Position numbers and translations under genes: made by a program. The notes beneath the pieces are model-generated. The model was not told the origin of the DNA and made no database searches. It saw only the letters and a program-made list of their open reading frames with translations. Below are positions 46,994 to 59,026 of a stretch of DNA of 64,000 bases, one piece after another (position 1 is the first letter of the stretch; the number at the start of each line of letters is the position of its first letter). The stretch is from Pyrus communis (Eukaryota > Streptophyta > Magnoliopsida > Rosales > Rosaceae). The DNA is taken from positions 6,552,872 through 6,616,871 of the forward strand of contig NC_084807.1 of the NCBI RefSeq assembly GCF_963583255.1. Reading direction: 5' to 3'.

Positions 46994-48403
46994 TTAATTA
47001 TCTTCAGCTTGTTTCAATGCCCACTGGTGCTCTATCAAGTCAATTTGTCGGGCATTGTGCATGTCTGGCATTTGAAATGCAGTATATCGTTGAATGAGCC
47101 TTTCATAGTAACGTCCATCCCTTTGTAATGGCTCATGTTGCACGGGCTCATCGGTGGCGTCATGAGCACAATATATACGTGTTCTTGAATTGTTCATCGT
47201 GTCTGGCTCATATTCATCAACGGCTTCATAATCGTACTTATCTTCCACAATCATGTTGTGAAGAATGATGCACGTCATTATGATGGATCGAAGCGACTCT
47301 ACATCAAACAATCTGGCAGCACCCCTGACGATCGCCCAGCGAGCTTGGAGGATACCGAAACAACGCTCCACATCCTTCCTGCACCCCTCTTGACAGCTTG
47401 CAAAGTGTTTTTCCTTTGCACTTCGCGAACGTGGCACTGTTTTGACAAATGTTGACCATCGCGGGTAAATGTCGTCAGCTAGGTAGTATAGCCCGTCGTA
47501 CATACGTCCGTTGATCTCATACGTGACTTTTGGTGCCTTTCCTTGCAGGACATCGTTGAACACAAGGGATTGGGCAAGGACGTTGATGTCATTTTGAGCT
47601 CCCGGGACCCCGAAAAAGGCGTGCCAAATCTATGTATCAAAAGATGCCACCGCCTCCAGAATGATACTTTTTGCTCATTTTCTGTCCCCATAAGTGCCTT
47701 GCCATGCACTTGGACAGTTTTTCCACGTCCAGTGCATACAATCAATTCTTCCAATCATCCCAGGAAAACCACGCATCTCGGCCTTCTTCAACAGCCATTC
47801 CAAGTCCATGTTTGTAGGTTTGCGGAGGTACTCAGCGGTGTAGATAGATTCGATTGCTCCACAAAACCTCATCAGGGACTCAAGAATGGTTGATTTCCCT
47901 ATCCTCGTTATCTCATCCACTTGGTTTGCAGATGCTCCATATGCAAGCATCCGCAAGGCAGCAGTGATTTTTTGCTCAGGCAGTAGACCCATAGCACCAA
48001 AAGCATCTTTCTTTTGCACAAAGTAAGAATCATGGTTGCAAACAGCAATCATGATTTTGTTGAACAAATGTCGTTCCATTCTAAAACGACGTCTAAAGTA
48101 CGTATCAGGGAATGCATTATTAGGAACGAAATAATCATCCAAGAGTTCCATACCTCGTCGTTGCCTGCTTCTATCAAGGTTTCCGGAACGGCTGGGCCTG
48201 CAAATCTGAGCCATAGCTTGGACGACTTGACGGGAATGTGAGGCTCTGCCCATTCTTACTTCGTCATCTCTCCTTTTATGCTCCTCATCCTCTTCCCTCT
48301 CATTTCTTACCCCCTGGTGATTGAACATTTCTTCTGATTCGTTAAACAATTCTTCCTCTTCCTGATCGAGTTCCCACATCATCCTTGAGGAAGAAGAAGA
48401 CAT
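46994..48403 (-). pseudogene. Harbinger DDE transposase with two premature stops
   Basis: HARBI1/ALP1-like nuclease that would cut and rejoin the transposon ends. The minus-strand frame from ATG 48403 to TAA 46994 spans 470 codons with no frameshift, but TGA at 47677-47675 and TAG at 47632-47630 interrupt it. Both are one base away from a sense codon (Gly and Trp in relatives). All DDE motif regions remain: first D in GRIDCMHWTWKNC, second D in PGAQNDINVL and E in CRKDVERCFGILQ. The stops fall between the first and second D, so any product lacks the active site. An acidic N-terminus and HTH-like region (LPEQKITAALRMLAYG) precede the domain. The element is not autonomous. Confidence 0.9.
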
Positions 48404-48559
48404 CGTAAGAAAGAAACAGAAACTATGAATAATGATACAGATTTTTGTGAAGAAGGAAGCAGAAACTATGAATAATGATAGAAATCTTGATAAAATTGGT
48501 GTGAGATTTGTGAGGATGGATGGTGGATTATATGGAGGATTCAGAAAGGATTAGGTTGT

Positions 48560-49010
48560 ACATAATGCCACGTGGCATGCCGTCATTCGTTACAAATCTG
48601 ATGAAAATCTATCCTCAAAGATTGTGAACAGATTATGACACGTGGCATGCCGTCATTCGTTAAAAATCTGATGGAAATCTATCCTCAAAGATTGTGAACA
48701 GATTATGACACGTGGCGTAACGTGATTGGTTAATAATCTTATCATAAATCCATCACCAATAATTGTATTTTCAGATAATGACATGTGGCATAACGAGTAC
48801 GATTAAAAAATTTATCGGAAATCCATCCCCAATAATTGTCTTTTCAGATTTTATGACAAGTGGTGCAACGACAACGATTAAAAATCTTATCCGAAATTAC
48901 AAATAAAATTATTTTGTATTATTTAATAATACTTCGGATAATGACACGTGATGCAACGAGAACGATTAAAAATCTTATCCGATATTATAATTAAAATTAT
49001 TTTGTATTAT
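48560..49010. repeat. subterminal repeat array with CACGTG cores
   Basis: Six degenerate units with the core GACACGTGGC occur at about 48569, 48639, 48709, 48782, 48855 and 48943, with spacing of 70-88 bp. Each is followed by an AACG and AAAATCT-type segment. The first three units are almost identical. They lie inside the right end of the Harbinger element, where ORF1 or transposase binding sites would be expected. Confidence 0.8.
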
Positions 49011-49192
49011 TTTATAAATAAAAAAAATACTAATATTTTATTGTCTATTGCCAGGGCTATTGAAGTGTAACGGTAGAGATGCAGATGCTATTACCAGGGC
49101 TATTACTATTCATTAAGGGCAGTTACTGTTCATTAGGTGGATTGAATAGTGCATAGCCTGGGCGGAGGGTTCCAACGCTGGAGTTGCTCTAA

Positions 49193-50318
49193 CCAAATTA
49201 TTGATTTATTTTTATATGTTATTAAACTTGTTCCTTTCTGAATCTTGGTCTTTGCACCTTTCTGAATATTGGTCTTTGTTTAGGAAAGGGATCATCTTCT
49301 GATTTCTTCCCTCTAATTCTTTTTATTAAATAATCTGAACTTTTAAAATTTAATCTAACGAATACAAACAGGAACTCACTCTAAAAGTTGTAATAACTTT
49401 AACTATTAAATTAAATCTTAAAAATCCGAATTGTTTGACGAAGAGAAATAAGTGGAAGGGATCCCCTTGTTTATTCAATTGGATCTGTACAACTAGCGTT
49501 CCAGCATTCACTATTTTTTTTTATAATTTATTTATTTATTTATATGGTTGTAATGTATCGCTACTCACCGATATAAAAACTGTTTAAGGACAATGGAGCC
49601 AATTGGGAGAACTGAGTGGAAAACATGGCCCAACTGACATGCCTTATAATATTCTTTTCCTTTTAACAGATTCCAAATCGAAGGTCCCTCTTATTGATAT
49701 TTTGTTACTGTTGAAAATTAATAGTTACAAGATCAAGAATGGTGATTTTTGTTTCCCAAATCAAATTTTGTTGCCGTTGCTGCTGCTTTCATCATTCCTC
49801 TTCCCTCGAAATCTAATTTTGGTTAAATCCGTAAGCACATACTAATTCTTTTATGTAATGAATTAATTTAATAGTTAAATCTGTATGTACTTATTAATTT
49901 TTTTTCATTCGTTTTAAGTTACAAACACAAAGCCATTATGGTTTAATTTTTTTTGTCGAAATGCCCATAAAAAACTTTTTACGACAACATAATGTGAAAT
50001 TAATTCAAAAAAATTTGACACAAACAAAAAATTTGCACATAATCAAGTTATCACATAACATAATAAAAACCTCAAATTTAAAAATTCTACTATATGGATT
50101 CTCCTATTGGAGACAATATTCCTTTAGGAATGCAAAAATTCTCTTTAAGTCCCTAAATGAGTCCTCATGTCATGTGTGGTGGTCGGAGTCCCAAAAATTG
50201 ACTCACATCGGAGATGCTCTTAGTTGTGTTACTTTTATCCATTAACTAAATTATTGATTCATTTTTAAGTATGTTTTTTTTTTTAAATAAACAATATTAT
50301 CTGCATTAAGGGGGAGTG
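49193..50318. other. repeat-derived intergenic stretch
   Basis: 49193-49280 completes the repeat unit split by the Harbinger element. 49285-49475 may be a small MITE with imperfect ends AAAGGGATCATC and, inverted, AAGGGGATCCCTT; a similar pair occurs at 61268-61440. 50165-50225 ends in GGAGATGCTCTTA, resembling a Harbinger-type MITE end, without a recognised partner. 50220-50318 is again the AT-rich repeat. No gene is evident. Confidence 0.45.
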
Positions 50319-50323
50319 GATAG

Positions 50324-52515
50324 TGTGACATCCCGTCCCAAAATTCATATTAACGTACGTGTGAAATTACGACTTTGCCCCTAGTTCGTTTTTGTCACGT
50401 TATTGGTTGTTTTGTGTGGTGTGGCATGTGTTGGACCACACACACACACTCACACACACTGTCTCTCTCTCCCGTGTTTCCCTCTCCCTCTGTCTCTTCC
50501 CTGTCTCTCTCTCTCCCCCGAGTCCTCTATCATTCTTCTTCTTCCTTCAACGTACGGACAACACACAACTCACCCAAACCTTAGTAGATCGAGGGAACCA
50601 ACTACACCATTGAACTCGTGAAGCTCATGCGAGTGCAACCATACCATTTTCAGGTGAGAAATCCTTCGTTTTCATGTCGATTCGAGGTGGTCCGATTTGT
50701 GTACTGTTCATGCAAACTTAATCTAGCATGTTTTTGGACTTTTGAAGCTCATAGATGTCTTAGTGAGGTCCCAAGGATCCTCGGAGTGCTTCGTTGGAGA
50801 AGTTTGGACGTCGGGATCACCGTGGTCGAAGTTGGCCGGTTTTGGATTGTGTGGACAGGTATGATCGTGTGATTTTTAGGCCTTAAAAGTAGTCTATCAT
50901 GATTCTCCTAGGTCCAAGAATCATGAAAATTGGTTGAGAAACGAACGAGAAAACATGATTTGAAGTTTTTCCAGTTTTCCGGCGCCGGCGACGTCGCCGG
51001 AGAAGGTGACGGAATATTCCGTCAAATTTGACGGAATATTCCTGACGCTGTTGACGGAATCTGTCAAAACTGATGGAATATTCCTAACGCCGTCAGTTGA
51101 CGCCGTCCGTGTGCACCGCACGTGCCTGCGCGTGGCCGGCGCGTGGGGGCGCGTGCGGCGGAGGAAAATTATTCTAAAAATATGGTTGTGATCCTGAGGT
51201 TGTGTAGAGCACGTTGGTATATTCATTTGTCCATTTTGAGCAATGTATGAGAAGTTATTACGAGAAGTTGGTTATGTGCTTTTAAATTAACGTTTTTGTA
51301 GTTATTTCGCGTATAGGTGATACGTACCCCGAGGACGAGCGTGGTCACTCGAGGCAGGGGGGCTACGACCCTTCCACTTATCAGTGAGTGGGCTTTTGGT
51401 TTTCCGTATATACCTATATACATGTATATTCCCAGAAATTGATTAAAAAGGGTTATTTATGTTATGCCATGCACCATATTATTATTGTTTATGCATCATC
51501 ACATGCATTAGTAGTGGCATACATTTATATATGCGTAATTGGTGCTGTGGATGCACAGGTAAGTGCCAGGTAAGTGGTATTCGTATTTACATTCAGTAGT
51601 GATTTGAGATGCTGAGAGAGCTCATAACCTGCACCCCCGGTGTTAGTGCTCCCGCCCAGAGTAGGGCACAGTCCTTCACGTGATGTTCACCTCCCGCACC
51701 ATACGCTCAGCTTGGATCCAAGTTAGGTGCACAGTCCTGTCATACAGACCACATTAGGTGGTTCCGACTCGTAGGTGACCCGCGATTATTCGCACAGTCT
51801 TCACGTGATCGTAGCACTAGAGCGTATATATATGTTACACCGAGGCCTGTCGTACAGACCACTTTAGGTGGTTCCGATTCGTGGGCAGGTTCAGTTATTC
51901 AGTTATTAAGTTGAGATTTGAGCTCTATATGCAGCCGTACAGGTCACGTTAAGTGACTCCGGCTGCCAGATGTTATGCTATTGATGTGATTTATACCTGA
52001 GCACTTGCATATCATTATGAGGCTTTGACATGGCACATTCTTGACCATGATTAATGTACCCTTGAGCACGTTTGGCATATTTATACATACGTATATATGT
52101 TTATTTTCTGGGAAGTATACAGGTTTTACGGTGAGGGGTTAGAATGTGTTTTACTAAATGGATTTCAAAGAGATTTGTTTTTGCCCACTCACGCTTTTGT
52201 TTTGCGCCCCTCCAGGTTCTAGTGGTCTAGCAAGTTCGGTGGTTTTCCCAGAGGGCGTCCCGGCATTTCTGACAGATACTCACCAGCGTAGGGTCACCTT
52301 CGGGTGTACTATTGTCGCATCCTTTCTTTTGGACTGCTGTAGACTTGCTCTGAACTTATGTCTCACATACGCTAGCACTTGTTTAGTACTGTGTATGCTA
52401 GTTTTTAATTATTCGTACTTTTATATTACTACTTTTATTAGCTTCCGCGCGTACACATGGTTACGTCACCTCCGCGTGACGGCCAGCACGCCCTGATCTC
52501 GGTCGGGGTGTGTCA
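50324..52515 (+). mobile_element. solo Ty3/gypsy LTR (2.2 kb)
   Basis: TGTGACATCCCGTCCC...GGGGTGTGTCA flanked by a perfect GATAG duplication (50319-50323 and 52516-52520). It has the same terminal sequences and repeat plan as the 5' LTR at 35317, including GTACAGACCAC...GTGG hairpins (51743-51960) and palindromic GACGGAATATTCCGTC segments (51008-51090). No internal region is present, so it is the product of LTR-LTR recombination. Confidence 0.92.
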
Positions 52516-52520
52516 GATAG

Positions 52521-53184
52521 GCCTCATAATGAGGTAGCAATAATGTGTTCAAATTCGCTTTTGATAAGAATTGAACCTAAGACCTCTCACTTACAAATGA
52601 AAATAAATACCGTTAGACCGTAGTACTAAATGATATTTTTAAGTATGTTATTAGAATTGCACGTTTTTGAGTCTTGGTCTTTTGTTTATTAACCAAAAAA
52701 TCTGTTTTTGACAAATGCTATTAAAAGTTTTCGTTTATGAGTCTTTTGTCTTTCTAAATGCTATTAAATGTTATTCAACCATTGAATCAGTGGAACTATG
52801 CCATTTCATCAATCAATCCTTTACAACCATTTCTCAAGTTTTATTACAACATTCATCTACGCAAATACTAAAACTGTTCTTTCATTCTCAATGTCGTATT
52901 TGCCACTTCAACCATTTACGAATCTCGCTGCAGTCGTAAAGCAGCAAACTGAAATAATAGTTTCAATATAAATCCATAATAAACCAAACAAACATGAAAT
53001 GAGTTAACGTGTTGACCAGATAACGACTCGCAAGTAAATATATTAAGAATTTGTTAGTTCTTAACATGTGATATGATAACGATTCGATTAATTAATGTGT
53101 TGATTTGAAACCTGTTATTTTATATCGTTTCGAATCAGTTTAATAGATCATGTAAAAAATTGCTATATCTAATTTACAGTAACC
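52521..53184. other. intergenic with repeat fragments
   Basis: 52521-52640 continues the dispersed repeat cut by the solo LTR. 52640-52760 matches the AT-rich repeat (GAGTCTTGGTC and TTATTAACCAAAAAA). The remainder to 53184 has no recognised feature. Confidence 0.55.
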
Positions 53185-53530
53185 ACAAGTGTGGAGCCAA
53201 AAATAATTACAAGACGACGCGTGGATTTTTGGATAGAAGATGACAAAAATACCCTTGAGGCATATCGGGATTCCTACGCGCGAGCAACGGACACTCATCC
53301 CTCAACCAAGTCAAAAGTGCCCAAAATAGGTAACAAATTCAAAACTATTTCATCCACCCTCATCCTATATTCTCCACAAGGTAATTATTCCATAACCCCC
53401 GAGATAGCGTATACTCCCGTCTTAGCGCGTGGAGGAGCGTGCACTCTCAGTTAGGCCCACGGACAAACATACACTCACGGTTGGGGCCACACTTCAATAA
53501 TCAACGTGAGCAACCTTCCAGGCGAAGTGT

Positions 53531-55831
53531 TGACACACGCGGATCCCGATATTCCTCGAAATTCCAGGATAAACATGTGCTGGCTGACACCCAAAGGTGA
53601 CAAAAGCCATTTATTGAATGCAAAAACTGAGAACAAGGAATAAATAAGGCTTATAAATATAAAAGAATAATGAATATGCAATTAAGGAACGTGTTCAGAG
53701 CACACATCTAATCTAGAACACTAAAAGAATTAATAAAAAAATTAATGAACAAAGGAGTGGGTCCTACACCGAGAGGACTCGAAGATGCTGATACGGAAAT
53801 GCTTGGACGCTGGGATTGTATGCCTCGATTCTAAGTCTTGAAGGGGGCGCAAAACAAACATGAGTGGACCTAGTTGATATATATATAAAATAAAACAGTT
53901 ATCAACGTACTAACCCCCAGGTTTTATGAAAACACATATATATCATGATAAACATAGGTTTTTCCGAAACCTAGCATGGCGTGCAATGTCTCAAATCATA
54001 ACTTATATATATAATAATCACTAATGAATGTCCGATAACCCCTAGGCCCCAAGCCGACTCCCCGTCTCTGAGCAGACAATTAGAGGAAAATACACTACAG
54101 GCCCCATGCTGGCTTCCCATCCCTGTGCTAATAGCCAGAGGAAACACACTTCAAGCCCTATGCCAACACCAAACCGTCGCCCGAGACGGACTGGAAACTA
54201 TCCCTATGTCCCATAGCGAAATAAGGACCACTAGGTAAGTACAAAACCATTGAACATACATATATTGAAAAGCAACTTCATAGTATAAAGTCATCTCCAT
54301 CGTCTATATTATAAAGAGGTGTTCTAAACATGTTCTAAATATCATATCGTCATCCATCAAATATTCTATAAGAACACGGGTTATAGGAAAAATAGTAATA
54401 ATTCAAAATAGCCTTAGTAAGCATTTTATTTCAAAGCCTTTCATAGAACATAATTGTTAAATCATGATTTTCCATGTATGCATTTCTACTATTAAAACAT
54501 GCATTTTTAGAAGGGGTCCACTCACAGTACTTAGCTGCCGAAGAGCCATGCAACTAGCGAAGACGGAAACGCCACAATTAATTGCCCGTAAGCACATAAA
54601 GGGTACATTTAGTCAAACTCTACTCAAACGATTAAATTTGGGAAAACGAACTTCAAAAATAGGTCCAGGACATCGAAATTATCCTAGGAGAGGTCCCGGA
54701 TAAAACTCAAAAAGTCAAAGTCAACGGTCAACGTTGATCGGGTCAACGGTTAGACCGGGTCGAAGTCAACAGCTCATGGGTCTGGGTCGGACCGGGTCAA
54801 ACGGACCTGGGCTTAAGATTGGATCCAGGTTTGGGCTTAGGGTTTGGACTTGGGTTTGGGTTTTAAAAAGGATTGGGCTTGGGTCACAAAGGGTTTAGGG
54901 TTTAAAGGTTTGGGCTTAGAAGGGTTGGGTTTGATTTTTAACGGGCCAAAGAGCCTGGTTTGAAGGGTTGGGCTTGGGAGCCCGTTACTCACCGGGGAAG
55001 AAGGCTAGAATTCGGCTGGAAATTAGACAAACTTTAAACGCTCATAACTTTGTCAATACTCAACGAAATGGAGTGATTTAAAAATAGAAAGCATAGCTCT
55101 CGAAGAGGCGAAAAGAATGGTACATCGCACGACGTCCAAATCATCGTTTTTTGGCCAAAAAATGACTCGAAAGCTGCCGAGGTCGCCTGAAATTGGGTAA
55201 GATTCAAATGGATATAACTTCTTCAATACTCAACGAAATTAGGTGAAACAAAAAGGAAAGTTGTAGTACTCAACGAGATGAAAAGATTAATATCTTACAC
55301 GCTGGCTAACTCTCCGTGGTTTGGCAAAAAATTGGCTCGAAAGCCGTCAATTTCTCACTGAAAATCTGGGGAAGTCTCCCTGAGGTTTTTCTTCATGGTT
55401 TGACGTCCAAAACACAACCACGGGGTCAAAAAAGAACTATAGGGTTGAAAAAAGAAGCATTTGGAGTGTTTTGAGGCTTACCCAAAACGGAAGGACGAGG
55501 AACTCGTTGGAGTTTCTCTATGCTCTATAGAGACGAAGAGAGAAAGAGAGAGAGCTAACATGGTGATGATGGTGATGCTGTTGTTGTTGATAAGGTGTGG
55601 GCACGGGTGTGTGTGTGGGTTGGTCCTCGGGGAGACAAAGAGAGTTGCAGAGAAAGCCGAAAGAAAGACAAGGGAGAGAAGAAAAAGAATGAGAGAAAAA
55701 GAAGAGGTTGATTCGGGGAAGAACAGAGATGAGAGAGACGGGGGACACAAAAGCAAGGTGGGCTTCCTGGGCACACCGTTTAAGACCAAAATACCCTTTT
55801 TGTTATGTAAATCCCGGGACGGGTTGTTACA
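53531..55831 (-). mobile_element. solo gypsy LTR (2.3 kb) nested in the LTR element
   Basis: TGACACACGCGG...GGGTTGTTACA flanked by a perfect AGTGT duplication (53526-53530 and 55832-55836). On the minus strand it starts TGTAACAACCCGTCCCGG and ends GGATCCGCGTGTGTCA, the same end pattern as the LTRs at 35317 and 50324. It must be younger than the element it interrupts. Confidence 0.88.
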
Positions 55832-56427
55832 AGTGTTCATTCACGGTAAGACCCGCAAGGAGCATCCTCCACCTCACATTAGAGTAGGCAGCACAGTGGA
55901 CGGAGAGAAGAAGTCACTCAATCCGGTTCAAGTTCAACCAGCAACCTGCGAGTTACCCGTTCGCCTGCTAGGAACATACCACACCTACCGCAGCCGCGAC
56001 ATAGACGAGCTGAACGCATGGATGAGCAGCCTTCATCAGCAGGTCACGACCGGGGGCAGCTGAGAGCTCTGCCACCCCCAACAAATTCAAATTCAAGAAG
56101 AAGTAGAAAGACTCATAACCAAGCGATTGCGCAATTTCCCGCGCAACAAAGCTATTGATAAGGCGTTCTGATGAGACATGACCAACATGAGTGAGTTATC
56201 TTTCAATGACAAGATCGAGCAGACAGGACTACCCGATATAGATTGCTGGATATAAAGACTACTTCTGTTCCGATAAATGTAGCAGCTCAGCCTAATGGCA
56301 CACCAGGGGTAGATGAGTACCAGAAGGACACACCAGCCCAACTACCAATAACTGCGGGAATGTAAGGATTATTTCGGTTGTCCCAACAGTCCAGCTTTCC
56401 TCAGCTGCCCTCACAACAATGATTTCC

Positions 56428-56570
56428 ATGCTCTTCAGTGCAAGAAGATAAACTAATTGCTCTCCAGTGCGAGAAGGTAAACCAATTCCCCGACACCCAA
56501 AAGGATCCGCTCTCCAGTGCGAGAAGATAAACTAATTGCTCTCCAGTGCGAGAGGGCAAACTAATTCCCC
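56428..56570. repeat. short tandem repeat, CTCCAGTGCGAGAAG-type
   Basis: Four imperfect units (about 56429, 56461, 56512, 56541), each CTCTCCAGTGCGAGAAG followed by (G/A)TAAACTAATT. They lie in the non-coding interior of the 53190 element. Confidence 0.85.
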
Positions 56571-57989
56571 TCTACAGCAGCTAAGAAATCAAACTCAAGC
56601 AATTTCCTCATTTTTGGCAAACAGCCTAGACGTGGCAGCCCAAACCGTTGCCCATGCCATGCCACCTCCTCAACCCATGCCGAGCCAATCCTTGGCTTTA
56701 ATCAAGCCGAGCAGCACAAGTAATGGCCCCTGCCAAACCACCTCCTTGGCCTATGCCAAGTTGACTCCTGGCCCCTGCTAGCCGACATGTCACACCACCC
56801 CGACGGCTGCCCCACAACAGCACTATCCACGAAGAAGATAAGAAAAATGAATCAGTATGGCACGGAGAAAACGAAGAAAGTAATGAAAGACGATCTTTTG
56901 CACGGGCAAGATGTAGAGGATTGCTAGAGGAGGGGAAACAAATATCCTCTAAGCTCTCTCTCTCTTGTAGGGTAGAATAAATCACTCTTCAAAGTTGATT
57001 TAATAACCCACTTAAGGTGGACTTAAATAGGCTTTGAGAGAAATTTATTTCTCTTTCCCAGGAGGATCTAATTTCCTATTAAAGAGGGAATCTACATCAA
57101 AATAGGAAGCAGTCCAAAGTTTCCTAAAGCAATAAAATCTGTACACATGTTGCCCTTTTCTGCGAGCAGCCCAATAGGTGTGGGGGGCATTTGTGGAGCC
57201 AAAAATAATCACAAGGCGACACATGGATTTTTGGATAGAAGAGGACAAAAATACCCTTAAGGCATACCAGGATTCCTACGCGCGAGCAGCGGGCAATCAT
57301 TCCACAACCAAGTCAAAAGTGCCCAAAATAGGTAACAAATTCAAAACTATTTCATCCACCCTCATCCGATATTCTCCACAAGGTAATTATTCCATAACCC
57401 CCAAAACATTTCTTTTAAATTATGTTAATTAGTCAATTAATGGATTTATTACCTAATTAATCTATTAATGACTAATTAACTACAAATTACACCCAAAAAA
57501 TACCACAAATGGCCGGTCCCTATTCTACTAATAGGGCCGGCCATATCCCTATAAATAGCTCTCCATTCTCTCAAAAAACTACTTCCAAGTCTCTTACAAA
57601 ACTCTACAAAATTCTCCAAACACTCTTCCCTCAAAATTCTAACTTTGGCATCGGAGGTTCTTTGACCAAAGCCCCCCTCATTCATCGTGGGTGCGTGAGG
57701 CTTTTTGGCCTTGACCAAAGGTGTGATTTGTTTTGTAGGTGCAATTTTGTCAAAGAAGGAGAATGCAGAAATTTGCATCCACAACAAGCTTGTTAATATC
57801 CTACTTAGTTCTCAAGTTGCATCACGTATGGAAATTAAATAGCATAATCTTGTTAATTATTACACCTTTGAGATTTAGGTTGTTAACGAGTGAGGTCGCA
57901 CGTTGAGAATGAATTCGATTAGCTTGCTAAGAAGTGAGGGGGATATGTTGAGAATAGATCTCATATTGATAGAAAAAGTAACATTGCAT

Positions 57990-59020
57990 AAACTTATAAG
58001 TAAGTTAGACTATTACTCTTCTTATTACCTATTGGTTTTATGTTAAAACTTTAACTTTTTTCATATGTTATTAGAGATGCAAGTTTCCGAGGATTAGTCT
58101 TTCTTTAATAACCAAAAAAGTCTTTATATTTTAAGTTTTTAACCAATAAAAAAAGTATTTGTTGCAGCAACTTGATCAAATTGCTAGTTGTGTTACTTGT
58201 ATCCATCAACTAAATTATTGATTCATTTTTAAATATGTTCTTAAAATCAAGTTTCTGAGTCTTGGTTTCAAGTTTCTGAGTCTTGGTTTTTGTTTCTTAA
58301 TAAAAAAAATCTTTGTTTTTTTTAACAAAAAATAAAGTATTTGTTGCAGCAACTTGAGCAAATTGTTAGTTGTGTTACTTATATCCCCTTAACTAAATTA
58401 TTGATTCATTTTTAAATATGTTATTAAAATTGCATTGTTCTAAGTCTTGATCTTTGTTTATAAACCGAAATAGTTTTGTTTATTAACCAAAAAAAGAAAG
58501 TATTTGCTGCAGCAACTTGAGCAAATTCGCTACACAAAAGAAAAAAAAATCTATCTTCAGGCAAAATACATTTTTATTGCCTACAACTTTACCCGACAAC
58601 ATTCCACCAAGCATAGATCGTCGTGTAAAATTCGTCGCTTAAATTTTTGCCTGACGGATAATAAACATTCGTCGAACGAATAGAATTGGCCCGATAAAAA
58701 TAACTTGAGCAAGTTCTTAGTTGTGTTACTTATATCCCTTAATTAAATTATTGATTCATTTTTAAAGATGTTATTAAAATTGCAAGTTATTGAGTCTTGG
58801 AGAAATTTTTCAATGTACTGGAAATACGAGTTGATATATCAATTGTCATAATACAAAGTTGTTGGAATTTTTTTTTTTTCCAATTTTCATTCACTTGTAT
58901 TATGACACTTTGTATCGAATCATGTTTGTCACTTTGAAAATTTTCTTCAAGTCTTGGTCTTTGTTTATTAACCCAAAAAGTCTCTATTTTTGAACCATTC
59001 AAAGGCAGGTTCAAAAGGAA
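57990..59020. repeat. tandem array of a ~170-180 bp AT-rich unit
   Basis: GTATTTGTTGCAGCAACTTGA and TTAGTTGTGTTACTTATATCC recur near 58160, 58340 and 58502, with a further partial copy near 58700. Each is followed by AAATTATTGATTCATTTTTAAA and a GAGTCTTGGTCTTTGTTTATTAACC block. Copies are diverged. The same unit is found in pieces back to 43960 and on to about 61550. A short unrelated segment with CGTCGTGTAAAATTCGTCG occurs at 58610-58690. Confidence 0.8.
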
Positions 59021-59026
59021 AAGGAT

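Larger units (their letters stand above)
44697..49189. mobile_element. full-length PIF/Harbinger DNA transposon (4.5 kb)
   Basis: Imperfect terminal inverted repeats GAGCAAGCCCAGCGTGGG (44697) and, inverted, GAGCAACTCCAGCGTTGG (ending 49189) are flanked by a TAA target duplication (44694-44696 and 49190-49192), the mark of this superfamily. The two expected genes are convergent: a Myb-like ORF1 on the plus strand and a DDE transposase on the minus strand. The element sits inside one unit of the ~170-bp repeat: the motif before it (TCTTAA) continues after it (CCAAATTATTGATT). The terminal ~500 bp on the right is a repeat array. Confidence 0.92.
53190..57783 (+). mobile_element. non-autonomous LTR retrotransposon with a nested solo LTR
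   Basis: Flanked by a perfect ACAAG duplication (53185-53189 and 57784-57788). The 3' LTR is 57192-57783 (592 bp, TGTGGAGCC...CATCCACA) with TATAAATAG and a G-rich polypurine tract (GTGTGGGGGG) just before it. The 5' LTR matches only over its first 213 bp (53190-53402), then diverges abruptly. The internal region, excluding the nested LTR, is only ~1.5 kb and shows no gag-pol. It contains a short tandem repeat (CTCCAGTGCGAGAAG units, 56428-56570). It is best described as a deleted or LARD-like element. Confidence 0.85.

Noticed and set aside
50375..50621. Three overlapping Ser/His/Thr-rich open frames
   Set aside because: They are translations of CACA and CTCTCT tracts within the solo LTR.
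55461..56063. 200-codon open frame on the plus strand
   Set aside because: It crosses the right border of the nested solo LTR at 55831, so it joins unrelated sequences. Its first half is low-complexity LTR sequence.
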